A stretch of DNA of 10,987 bases from CAYNFP01 sp964492595 (GCA_964492595.1 CAZBKY010000026.1:1-10987), one strand, 5' to 3'; positions 1-5,707 are shown, numbered from the stretch's first letter. The notes: generated by a model not told the origin, from the sequence alone. Numbers and translations: made by a program.

Positions 1-28
1 AAAAACACACAAAGCTTATGTGTGTTTT
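1..28 (-). terminator. Intrinsic terminator of the cold-shock gene
   Basis: Positions 2-11 (AAAACACACA) are exactly complementary to 19-28 (TGTGTGTTTT) around a 7-base loop at 12-18. Read on the minus strand this is a 10-bp hairpin whose second arm ends in U residues at the window edge. The first arm contains part of the cold-shock gene's stop codon (27-29). The rest of any U-tract lies outside the window. Confidence 0.8.
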
Positions 29-248
29 AAACAGTTGTTAATTTAACTTCTCTAACATTGATTGCCTGATATCCTTTAGTGGTTTTAATTAGCCCGAATT
101 CCACAATATCGCCTTCTTTAAGACACTTATATCCTTCACATTCAATAGCAGAATAGTGTACAAAAATATCTTGATTTTCTAATTCACTGCATTCAATAAA
201 GCCATATCCCTTTTCATTATTGAACCACTTAACACGACCTTTACTCAA
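27..248 (-). CDS. Cold-shock domain protein (CspA family)
   Basis: A 73-residue single-domain cold-shock protein: a cytoplasmic OB-fold RNA/ssDNA chaperone that melts mRNA structure. The N-terminal KGRVKWFN signature is followed by RNP1 (KGYGFI, residues 13-18) and RNP2 (IFVHY, residues 28-32), the aromatic nucleic-acid binding motifs. Typical Csp proteins have 65-67 residues; the extra length is mostly a longer loop between RNP1 and RNP2 (CSELENQD) plus a short C-terminal extension. Two cysteines (20 and 42) are uncommon for the family. The start is a TTG, chosen because MSKGRVKWF matches the family N-terminus and an AGGTG ribosome binding site lies about 8 bases upstream. It is monocistronic: own promoter at 304-331 and terminator at 1-28. 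It is divergent from agrB, and the 246-bp gap holds both promoters. Family assignment is certain; which Csp paralog it is cannot be told. Confidence 0.95.
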   Translation of the reverse strand: MSKGRVKWFNNEKGYGFIECSELENQDIFVHYSAIECEGYKCLKEGDIVEFGLIKTTKGYQAINVREVKLTTV

Positions 249-285
249 ATTAACACCTACCCTTCTTTTTACTTCTTATAGGTAC

Positions 286-301
286 TGCACATTGTGCACA
301 A
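286..301. promoter_or_regulatory. Palindrome at the cold-shock gene transcription start
   Basis: TTGTGCACAA at 292-301 is a perfect 10-bp palindrome lying 2 bases downstream (minus-strand sense) of the -10 box, so it covers the expected transcription start. It overlaps a second inverted repeat, TGCAC-ATT-GTGCA (286-298), that could fold at the 5' end of the mRNA. It could be an operator or a 5' leader hairpin; the sequence does not decide. Confidence 0.4.
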
Positions 302-303
302 CA

Positions 304-331
304 AGTATATTTTATTTTAAAATGTATACAA
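304..331 (-). promoter_or_regulatory. Probable SigA promoter of the cold-shock gene
   Basis: On the minus strand, TTGTAT (326-331) and TATACT (304-309) are separated by 16 bp, matching a housekeeping -35/-10 pair at four and five of six positions. It predicts a start near 297 and a leader of about 50 nt before the TTG start codon. Confidence 0.6.
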
Positions 332-456
332 TTTAATCAGTTTTGCTTTAATTTATATCTTTATTGCTTAAAGTTTTTTTTATGTATCTTTATATTAGTA
401 TTTTTTAACTAAAGTAAAAAAATGAGCAATATAATTTTGTGATTAATTCTGATGTT

Positions 457-485
457 CTCTTAGTTGATAAACTTTTAGTTGATAA
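457..485 (+). promoter_or_regulatory. Tandem 14-bp direct repeat ahead of agrB
   Basis: CTCTTAGTTGATAA (457-470) and CTTTTAGTTGATAA (472-485) match at 13 of 14 positions with a 15-bp period. The core TTAGTTGAT in each copy fits 8 of 9 positions of the recalled LytTR-domain site [TA][AC][CA]GTTN[AG][TG], so this could be the binding site of the AgrA encoded nearby. Against this, LytTR sites usually recur every 21-22 bp, not 15, and the second copy abuts the agrB ribosome binding site (AGAGG, 485-489). A TATAAT at 430-435 without a good -35 box is the best -10 candidate, which would put the repeats in the leader. Confidence 0.45.
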
Positions 486-494
486 GAGGTACAT

Positions 495-1109
495 ATGAGA
501 AGTTTCTTGATAAACAAAGCAATGGATTCAATAAAAGAAAAAGAAAATTATGATAAAACCAAACTTGCAGAAATAAAATATGGCTTAGAAACTCTGTACA
601 TCACAATAACCAAAACCATAGTAATATTAACTGCAGCTTATTTTTTAGGCATATTAAAAGAACTATTGTTAATATTACTTTTTTACGGGGCTTTAAGAAC
701 GACAGGCTTTGGATTACACACTAAAAAAAGTTGGCAATGCTGGATATCTTCTTTAATTATATTTTTACTATTTCCATATCTAATAAAGGTAATGCACTTG
801 GATGTAATTACCAGAATAATAATATCATCTTTATCTACAATTTATATTTTAATATATGCCCCTGCAGACACAGAAAAAAGACCACTTATTAGAAAAAATA
901 AAAGATTAATATATAAAATTATTTGTACATCTACCGCCCTTGGAATTTCTATATATCAATTTTACACAAAAGATATTATTTTGCAAAATGCAATTATTGT
1001 ATCTTTAATAATAGAAATCATGATGATAAGCCCATTTACTTATAAAATATTTAAGCTGAAATATGCTAATTATAAATCTTATGATTTAAAAAAGGCTGTA
1101 TCAACTTAA
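495..1109 (+). CDS. agrB: AgrB family autoinducer-processing membrane protease
   Basis: AgrB is an integral membrane cysteine endopeptidase that cuts the C-terminal tail from AgrD and forms the thiolactone or lactone ring of the signal peptide. At 204 residues it has the family's usual size. The catalytic pair is present as H75 and C82 (in GLHTKKSWQC), with the same seven-residue spacing as His77/Cys84 of the Staphylococcus enzyme; R68 and G71/G73 fit the flanking conserved positions. The motif APADTEKRP (about residues 122-130) is also typical. Hydrophobic segments near residues 40-64, 84-99, 107-122, 142-156 and 165-180 suit a polytopic protein. AGAGGT lies 6 bases ahead of the ATG. agrD follows after 29 bases, as in other agr operons, while the sensor pair lies on the opposite strand beyond it. 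Processing of the neighbouring AgrD is inferred from adjacency. Confidence 0.93.
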   Translation: MRSFLINKAMDSIKEKENYDKTKLAEIKYGLETLYITITKTIVILTAAYFLGILKELLLILLFYGALRTTGFGLHTKKSWQCWISSLIIFLLFPYLIKVMHLDVITRIIISSLSTIYILIYAPADTEKRPLIRKNKRLIYKIICTSTALGISIYQFYTKDIILQNAIIVSLIIEIMMISPFTYKIFKLKYANYKSYDLKKAVST

Positions 1110-1138
1110 ATATTAAAAAAGAGAAAAGGAGGTAAAAT

Positions 1139-1246
1139 ATGACAAAAATATTGGCTTTCCTAGGAGCTTTAATTGCTTTAACTGCAGTTGGAGGATGCTA
1201 TATAATGTGGGTAGATGAAGCAGAAATGCCTGATAGCCTATTATAA
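1139..1246 (+). CDS. agrD: AgrD-type cyclic autoinducer propeptide
   Basis: A 35-residue ORF directly behind agrB with a perfect AGGAGG ribosome binding site 7-8 bases before ATG. The layout is that of AgrD: a hydrophobic leader (residues 4-19), one cysteine (C20) followed by hydrophobic residues YIMWV, and a short acidic tail DEAEMPDSLL (26-35). The tail fits the AgrD recognition pattern D-E-x-E-x-P-x-x-L known from Staphylococcus. C20 should form a thiolactone with the residue exposed when AgrB removes the tail. If the tail register is the usual one, the ring is C20-V25 (six residues, not the common five); cleavage after W24 gives a five-residue ring. The leader is only about 19 residues and has a single Lys (K3), so it is less amphipathic than staphylococcal AgrD. 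The stop codon lies inside the shared terminator palindrome. Identity as AgrD is strongly supported by context; the mature peptide is inference. Confidence 0.88.
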   Translation: MTKILAFLGALIALTAVGGCYIMWVDEAEMPDSLL

Positions 1247-1270
1247 AAAACAAGAATTCTTGTTTTTTAT
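1243..1270. terminator. Shared bidirectional terminator between agrD and agrC
   Basis: A perfect 28-bp palindrome: ATAAAAAACAAGAA followed by its exact reverse complement, centred between 1256 and 1257. Both strands read as a short hairpin (stem AAAAAACAAG) ending in a run of U. It includes the agrD stop (1244-1246) and the agrC stop (1267-1269), so it can end both converging transcripts. Confidence 0.85.
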
Positions 1271-2562
1271 TTTATTTTAATGATAGATACAAACCTTTTA
1301 TTTTCTATTTTTTGATTTAGTGAAATACTTTCGCTTTTCTTTAAAACTGTTTGCACTAAATATAATCCATAACCTCTTTTATAGCCTTTTGTACTAAATC
1401 CCTTTTCTTTAATGTCTTTCAAATTTAAATTTTGCAAATCTCTAGAAATTGAATTCTCTATATAAATTATTATTCCATTATTATCTTCATATACATCAAT
1501 AATAACTATTTTATCTTTTGTAATTTCCGCGGCTTCCTTAGCATTATCAAGTAGTATACCTAAAATTTTAGACAATCTTGATAATTTTTTTAAATTTAAG
1601 CACTCTAAATTTTTAATTACTTTATTAGATATATCGACATATGGTTCAATGCCTTTGCTTTGCATATCGTATATTTTATAATAAAAAATTCCCTTTAAAC
1701 CCGAAGGCAAATCGTATAATCTACTATATGTCTTATCAGTTTTGTAAGAATCTATTATTTCGTTTAAAATATTATCATATTCTTTAGAATTTTTATTTTT
1801 TATGCTTTTAAGTACTAATAAATTATTTAACATTTCATGTCTAGAAATCCTTTCATTGTCTATAATAGTTTCATATTTTTTCATAAAGTTTAATAATATT
1901 TCTTGTTTTTCATCAGCTTTTTTTACACTGAAAACTTGTTTAATTGTCATATAAAAAACCAAAATAAATATAAAAATTAAAACAGATATAGATATATAAG
2001 AAACCACACTATATGCAATCATTAAATAAAATGTTAAAACAACTAAAACGATAATAAAGAAAAATAAAACTAGAGTTAAATTTATAATATCAAGCATAGA
2101 ATTATAAAGTTTATTTAATAACTTTTTTACAGATTTTATATAACTTAAAAGTAATAATACCAACATAATTAAAAGTGATAATGGAAATTTTATGAACATG
2201 GAATCAAGTTGTTTTAAATTTTTTATGAAAATTGCTACAAAAATGGTTCCAAACAATGTTTCTATTACCCAACTTAATGAATAAATAATCAAAAATTTTA
2301 ATAATGTAACTTTATTATCTTCTTTAAAAATTATTTTAAAAAATATAAATAAGCATAAAAAGCTTACAACTATTTTTAAGAAACTATAATTATAAAATAC
2401 ATTATAATACGCAAATATAATTATAGTTAATGTCCCAAAAGTCTCTTTGATTCCAAGTATTTTTATTTTAGAACCAAAAATTATATTAGAACTTTTAGCA
2501 CAAGCATAATAACAAAAAACGATTCCAAATATATCCAAAGATATTTTTAACATTTCACTCAT
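1267..2562 (-). CDS. agrC: AgrC-type sensor histidine kinase
   Basis: Membrane receptor kinase for the autoinducer peptide. The N-terminal 205 or so residues are hydrophobic and form six to seven membrane segments, the peptide-sensing part. A cytoplasmic linker leads to an H-box with the phospho-acceptor H242 in RHEMLNNL, the form seen in the HPK10 (AgrC/ComD) subfamily, where the usual proline is missing. The GHKL ATPase domain has its N-box in GILLDNAKEAAE (N340) and a G-box in GYGLYLV (397-403). Length (431) is normal for AgrC. The ATG overlaps the agrA stop by 4 bases (ATGA), so the two are translated together; AAGGAG lies 11 bases upstream, a rather long spacing. The gene converges on agrD with 20 bases between stops. 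The sequence does not prove that it senses the neighbouring AgrD product, but no other ligand gene is in view. Confidence 0.92.
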   Translation of the reverse strand: MSEMLKISLDIFGIVFCYYACAKSSNIIFGSKIKILGIKETFGTLTIIIFAYYNVFYNYSFLKIVVSFLCLFIFFKIIFKEDNKVTLLKFLIIYSLSWVIETLFGTIFVAIFIKNLKQLDSMFIKFPLSLLIMLVLLLLSYIKSVKKLLNKLYNSMLDIINLTLVLFFFIIVLVVLTFYLMIAYSVVSYISISVLIFIFILVFYMTIKQVFSVKKADEKQEILLNFMKKYETIIDNERISRHEMLNNLLVLKSIKNKNSKEYDNILNEIIDSYKTDKTYSRLYDLPSGLKGIFYYKIYDMQSKGIEPYVDISNKVIKNLECLNLKKLSRLSKILGILLDNAKEAAEITKDKIVIIDVYEDNNGIIIYIENSISRDLQNLNLKDIKEKGFSTKGYKRGYGLYLVQTVLKKSESISLNQKIENKRFVSIIKIK

Positions 2563-3266
2563 ACCACACTCAACTCCTTCTTATGTGTTTTTGATAGAAG
2601 GTCCGCTGTCATTCCATTGTCAAAAATAATTATACAGTTTTTCCAATCATATGCTTCAACTCTTTTGGTATTTATAATACAAGCTTTATGAGAAAAATTA
2701 AAATGCTCGGGTAAAACATTTTTTATCTCTTTCATATTCATTCTGATTTTATATTCTTTTGTGTTTGTCACTATTACTATTTTTCTTTCTACTGTTTCTC
2801 TATAAATATATAAAATTTTATCAAAGCAAATATTATAATCAGTGTAATTATAATTAAATTTCAAAGACTTGCAAACGTTAAGCTGCCTCATACAAATATC
2901 AAAAAGTTCTAACATATTTTTATTGGCTTGATATTGTTTAGAAATGAAATCCAATATTTGTAATCTTTGTTTAAAAGATTCAAAGGCCATCCCACCATGA
3001 GCTGTCAATATAATAATAGGACTCTTCCAATCATTTTTTCTTATTTTTCTTGAAATATCGAGCGCATTTGCATTTGGTAATTCAAAATCTAAAATGTACA
3101 CATTATTTTGGTCATTTTTATTTATAAACTCTAAAAGTTCAGGGGTTTCTTTGTTAAAAGATAATATTTCAAATTCATACTTGTTTTTCATCATATATTT
3201 TATTATCAATTTTTCGGTATTTTTTGTATGAAGTTCATTATCTTCTACAATTATAAAATTCACCAT
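2559..3266 (-). CDS. agrA: AgrA-type LytTR response regulator
   Basis: Cytoplasmic response regulator partner of AgrC. Residues 1 to about 120 form the receiver domain: acidic E8-D9, phospho-acceptor D60 in VYILDFELP, T93 in IILTAHGG and K109 in DFISKQ. Residues from about 140 onward form a LytTR DNA-binding domain, recognised by FDKILYIYRETVERKI, the central LPEHFNFSHKACIIN (equivalent to the family's HRS-I-N segment) and a closing IIFDNG. Length 235 is typical of AgrA (238 in Staphylococcus). It is the first gene of the agrA-agrC pair, the reverse of the order in Staphylococcus. A TATAAT-like box lies at 3284-3289 on the minus strand without a recognisable -35 box, which would suit activation by a regulator. 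The ribosome binding site (GTGAGAG) is weak. spoIIID lies 63 bases upstream with its own terminator between. The tandem repeat before agrB is a candidate target. Confidence 0.93.
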   Translation of the reverse strand: MVNFIIVEDNELHTKNTEKLIIKYMMKNKYEFEILSFNKETPELLEFINKNDQNNVYILDFELPNANALDISRKIRKNDWKSPIIILTAHGGMAFESFKQRLQILDFISKQYQANKNMLELFDICMRQLNVCKSLKFNYNYTDYNICFDKILYIYRETVERKIVIVTNTKEYKIRMNMKEIKNVLPEHFNFSHKACIINTKRVEAYDWKNCIIIFDNGMTADLLSKTHKKELSVV

Positions 3267-3322
3267 ATACTCTCACTATGGCAATTATATCATAATTTTT
3301 ACTTGTTTATATAAAAACAAAC

Positions 3323-3338
3323 AAAAAGTCTACTTTTT
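3323..3338 (-). terminator. Terminator of spoIIID
   Basis: On the minus strand AAAAAG-TAGA-CTTTTT forms a 6-bp stem with a 4-base loop that contains the spoIIID stop codon, followed by the U-rich GTTTGTTTTTAT. Short and AT-rich, so probably only partly efficient. Confidence 0.6.
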
Positions 3339-3587
3339 AGTGACTTTCAAATACTTAATCCTTGTTGACTCTCCGCCTCTTATGTGTCTTATATCTATAT
3401 GGCTTTTCATAATCAGTTTTATCTTTTTAAATAAATTTTTATCTATTTCTTCTAATCTTTCGTGCAAATCTTTGTGAACAGTGCTTTTGCTAACCTTGAA
3501 TACTTTGGCAGTATCTCTTATAGTATGTTTTGTTTTAAGAATATAATCAGCCTCATTTTTTATTCTTTCAATGATTTCTTTTTTTAT
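3330..3587 (-). CDS. spoIIID: Sporulation transcription factor SpoIIID (non-standard start)
   Basis: An 85-residue DNA-binding protein that, in Bacillus and Clostridium, switches mother-cell genes on and off during sporulation. The signature is unmistakable: a helix-turn-helix with TAKVFKVSKSTVHKDLHERL (residues 26-45) and the basic C-terminal segment RHIRGGESTRIKY (67-79), which matches SpoIIID's RHLRGGEATKLKY. The reading frame has no ATG, GTG or TTG at its 5' end. I place the start at an ATA codon (3585-3587). It aligns with the first Met of Bacillus SpoIIID and lies 7 bases from a strong ribosome binding site (AGAGGGGTG, 3595-3603). Upstream in frame are CAA, ATA and then a TGA stop. The alternative is a GTG at 3595-3597, which enters this frame only if the run of seven A (3579-3585) loses one base. 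The gene lies behind spoIIQ, as in many clostridia. Identity is near certain; the start is not. Confidence 0.92.
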   Translation of the reverse strand: MKKEIIERIKNEADYILKTKHTIRDTAKVFKVSKSTVHKDLHERLEEIDKNLFKKIKLIMKSHIDIRHIRGGESTRIKYLKVTKK

Positions 3588-3594
3588 TTGTATT

Positions 3595-3636
3595 CACCCC
3601 TCTACTTAATTATATAGAAGGGCTCCCAAAATATGA
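3595..3636 (-). promoter_or_regulatory. Candidate SigE-type promoter and ribosome binding site of spoIIID
   Basis: On the minus strand TCATATT (3630-3636) matches the SigE -35 pattern KMATATT exactly. TATATAAT (3609-3616) matches the -10 pattern CATACANT at five of the seven fixed positions, with 13 bp between them (about 14 is usual). In Bacillus spoIIID is SigE-dependent. The strong ribosome binding site AGAGGGGTG (3595-3603) follows directly. The expected transcription start would fall just inside it, which makes the leader very short. The promoter call is inference. Confidence 0.4.
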
Positions 3637-3657
3637 AAAAGACTTATTAAAAGTCTT
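3636..3657 (-). terminator. Terminator of spoIIQ
   Basis: AAGACTT (3651-3657 on the minus strand) and AAGTCTT (3639-3645) form a 7-bp stem around a 5-base loop that holds the spoIIQ stop codon, followed by UUU. The U-run is short, so read-through into spoIIID is possible. Confidence 0.65.
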
Positions 3658-4270
3658 CTATCGATAAGGAATATAAATTTTCAGGATCCATTATTTCACC
3701 TTTATAATATATCTCAAAATGCACTGATGAGCTATATTCGGGATTTATCTTCGAAGTGCTACTAGTTCCTAGTATTTGCCCTTGGTTTACTTTATTGCCT
3801 TTGTTAACCGTAACTTCATCAATTCCTTGGTATATGCTAATTAAATCGTTTTCATGTTTTATTTGAACTATATTCCCAAGTGTGTCATCTTTTTCAACAG
3901 ATATTACTTCTCCATCAAGTATCGAAAGTACATCAAACGCTTCATTGCTTACGTAGTCAACCCCGGAATTTTGCATATAAGTATTTTCATAATATATAAG
4001 CGATTTCTCTTGTTCGGACTTTTCTCCTTCATAATCATAAAAATATTTTCCTATGTTTACATTTTCAGATAAATAAGGTTTTATAATTAATTGAGTTTTA
4101 GCCACAACTGGAATAGTAGTATCAAACACATCATTTACTGAATAATTGTAGTCTATATTTTCACTTAAATAATTACTTATTCCCTTTACTAATAAAAATA
4201 CACTTCCTATAATAGCTATAACTGAAAAAACATAAATTGATGGGATAATTAGATTTTTTACCTTATTCAT
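3647..4270 (-). CDS. spoIIQ: SpoIIQ-like LytM-domain protein, probably catalytically inactive
   Basis: In sporulation SpoIIQ spans the forespore membrane and joins SpoIIIAH across the intermembrane space to form the engulfment channel. Here residues 8-29 form one membrane anchor, and residues 104-195 a LytM/M23 fold (FDVLSILDGEVISVEKD, GNIVQIKHENDLISIYQGI, VNKGNKVNQGQILGTS, VHFEIYYKGEIMDPE). The metal site is broken twice. The HxxxD motif appears as N101-S-G-V-D105, and the catalytic HxH motif as S182-V-H184. Bacillus SpoIIQ lacks only the first histidine, while clostridial relatives often keep both, so this looks like a purely structural form. At 207 residues it is shorter than the 283-residue Bacillus protein. 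Position between spoIID and spoIIIID-type regulator spoIIID supports SpoIIQ over a generic M23 peptidase. The ribosome binding site AGGAG lies inside an inverted repeat (4273-4298). Confidence 0.85.
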   Translation of the reverse strand: MNKVKNLIIPSIYVFSVIAIIGSVFLLVKGISNYLSENIDYNYSVNDVFDTTIPVVAKTQLIIKPYLSENVNIGKYFYDYEGEKSEQEKSLIYYENTYMQNSGVDYVSNEAFDVLSILDGEVISVEKDDTLGNIVQIKHENDLISIYQGIDEVTVNKGNKVNQGQILGTSSTSKINPEYSSSVHFEIYYKGEIMDPENLYSLSIEDF

Positions 4271-4272
4271 AT

Positions 4273-4298
4273 TTCACGCTCCTATTATAGAGTGTGAA
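4273..4298 (-). promoter_or_regulatory. Inverted repeat covering the spoIIQ ribosome binding site
   Basis: TTCAC and GTGAA (4273-4277 and 4294-4298), one mismatched base, then CTC and GAG (4279-4281 and 4290-4292) around an 8-base centre. On the minus strand the second arm carries the AGGAG of spoIIQ, and the centre contains TATAAT. There is no U-run, so it is not an obvious terminator for spoIID. It could be an RNA hairpin that hides the ribosome binding site, or an operator over a -10 box. Confidence 0.4.
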
Positions 4299-4312
4299 CA
4301 ATTTTATTTAAT

Positions 4313-5239
4313 TTATACATTTTTTATTTCTGTGTTTTTGTAGTAATATTTGATTATTTCCTCATATTTATATCCTTCTTTTGCCATACCATTTGAGCCA
4401 TATTGACTTAAACCCACTCCATGACCATAACCTCTTGTTTTTATATACACTATATCGTTTTTAAAGCTTATATCAAAATCTGTCGATCTTATACCCAATA
4501 ATTTTCTAAAAGTTGTTCCTTTAAATTTTTGACTGTTTATAGAAATGTAGCTTACTCTTCCGGTTTCATTTTTTTCATCTATATTTATAGATATAATTTT
4601 TTCATCTTTTAGTTTTAGTAAATTTAAAAAGTTTTTCTCAGTAAATGTGGTCTCTTTTTCATAAGAAGAGGTTTTGGTGTCCCAGGAAGATGATACCGGG
4701 ACTAAATATTCAAGTTTTTCTCCAAAAACATTCTGGACATTTTCTGTATATCCATTTGAAGTCGAAAAATAAAATGCTTTTATTATTTTGTTATTGTAGG
4801 TTATATACTCATTTTTAGTTGAATAAACAGCTTCTTTAATTTTTGTATAATATTTGTTATAGTCCTTCCCCCATTTTTTTTGCATATCTTCAATAGATGA
4901 GTAGCATTGATCATTTGCAGAGTTTTCCAAATCATATTCATTTTCTTCTTTCATTTTTTCTAAAGCAAAGGTTCTAGAAGCAACAGCTTGAGCCTTTAAA
5001 GCTTCAATTTCAAAAGAAGCGGGCATTTCGCAAGCAATGACTCCCAATATATAATCTTCCAACGATAACTTTATCACATTTACACCATTTAAAAGCTTAA
5101 CAACCTTTTCAGAATCTTCTTCTTTTACGTTGTTAACTATAATCTCTTTGGTTTCGGGTTTTGTTTCAGGTTCGGATTTAGGTATTGTAAAAATATAAAC
5201 TGGTATAAGCAAAATAAAAATGCATATAAGATATTTCAT
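4313..5239 (-). CDS. spoIID: Stage II sporulation protein D, peptidoglycan lytic transglycosylase
   Basis: SpoIID sits in the mother-cell membrane and cleaves glycan strands stripped of stem peptides (by SpoIIP in Bacillus) to drive engulfment. Residues 3-19 are the membrane anchor and 55-305 the SpoIID domain. The hallmark EMPASFEIEALKAQAVASRT (71-90) carries the catalytic glutamate E71, equivalent to E88 of Bacillus. NDQCYSS (109-115), FYFSTSNGYTE and the C-terminal GYGHGVGLSQYGSNGMA (about 270-286) are all conserved. At 308 residues it has family length. The ATG is chosen because MKYLICIFILL is a good anchor start and an in-frame TAA lies close upstream. No convincing ribosome binding site precedes it (AGTGA at best). 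The gap to rpiB is 33 bases; AATATAAT there weakly resembles a SigE -10 box. No SpoIIP gene is in the window. Confidence 0.94.
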   Translation of the reverse strand: MKYLICIFILLIPVYIFTIPKSEPETKPETKEIIVNNVKEEDSEKVVKLLNGVNVIKLSLEDYILGVIACEMPASFEIEALKAQAVASRTFALEKMKEENEYDLENSANDQCYSSIEDMQKKWGKDYNKYYTKIKEAVYSTKNEYITYNNKIIKAFYFSTSNGYTENVQNVFGEKLEYLVPVSSSWDTKTSSYEKETTFTEKNFLNLLKLKDEKIISINIDEKNETGRVSYISINSQKFKGTTFRKLLGIRSTDFDISFKNDIVYIKTRGYGHGVGLSQYGSNGMAKEGYKYEEIIKYYYKNTEIKNV

Positions 5240-5272
5240 ATATGCATTATATTCACTATTTTAAAAATTATA

Positions 5273-5707
5273 CTAAAATTCATTAATTTGATTTATTCTT
5301 CTAATATGTCTTTCTTCCCCTGAAAAATCATTGTTAACAAAATTAAGTGTTATGTTTTGTATTTCTTTAATACTTTTCTTTGAGGATATAGCCACAACAT
5401 TCGCATTATTGTGTAACCTAGCCATTTTTGCTTCCTCTTCGTTATCCACTTTGGCACATCTTATACCCCTTACCTTATTTGCCGCGATTGACATTCCAAT
5501 CCCACTACCACAAATTAAAATTCCAATATTTTTTTCCTCCTTTAAAACTTCATCGCATACTTTCTTTGCATACAAAGGATAGTCATCTAATTCATCATAT
5601 TCCATAGCTCCAGCATCTTCAATATTAAAATTCAACGTTTTTAAATATTCTATTAATGTTTTTTTTATTTCATAACCATTATGATCGCTTCCTATTATTA
5701 TTTTCAT
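5273..5707 (-). CDS. rpiB: Ribose 5-phosphate isomerase B (RpiB/LacAB family)
   Basis: Cytoplasmic enzyme interconverting ribose 5-phosphate and ribulose 5-phosphate in the non-oxidative pentose phosphate pathway. The full 144-residue protein keeps the substrate-binding start GSDHNG (D8, H9), the catalytic C66 in GILICGSGIGMSIAANKV, and the ARLHNNANV segment with H99, at the same positions as in E. coli RpiB. GEERHIRRINQI near the end supplies the phosphate-binding arginines. C66 favours ribose over allose/galactose isomerase relatives (LacA lacks it), though related ketoses cannot be excluded. A strong AAGGAG precedes the ATG. The gene follows rpmE after 61 bases that contain the rpmE terminator; a TATAAT-like box (5732-5737, minus strand) without a good -35 box may serve as a local promoter. 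spoIID follows 33 bases downstream, so partial co-transcription is possible. Confidence 0.95.
   Translation of the reverse strand: MKIIIGSDHNGYEIKKTLIEYLKTLNFNIEDAGAMEYDELDDYPLYAKKVCDEVLKEEKNIGILICGSGIGMSIAANKVRGIRCAKVDNEEEAKMARLHNNANVVAISSKKSIKEIQNITLNFVNNDFSGEERHIRRINQINEF

Noticed and set aside
370..378. AAAGTTTTT and TCAGTTTTG (337-345) as further LytTR half-sites
   Set aside because: They fit 8/9 of the pattern but are 33 bp apart and the AT-rich setting makes chance matches likely.
1139..1246. Short ORF read as a small lipoprotein (V-G-G-C resembles a lipobox)
   Set aside because: The position behind agrB, the acidic DEAEMP tail and the length fit AgrD much better, and the n-region has just one Lys.
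3854..4072. Plus-strand open frame of 72 codons inside spoIIQ
   Set aside because: Antisense shadow of a well-supported gene, rich in Ile/Phe/Tyr, with no ribosome binding site and no family likeness.
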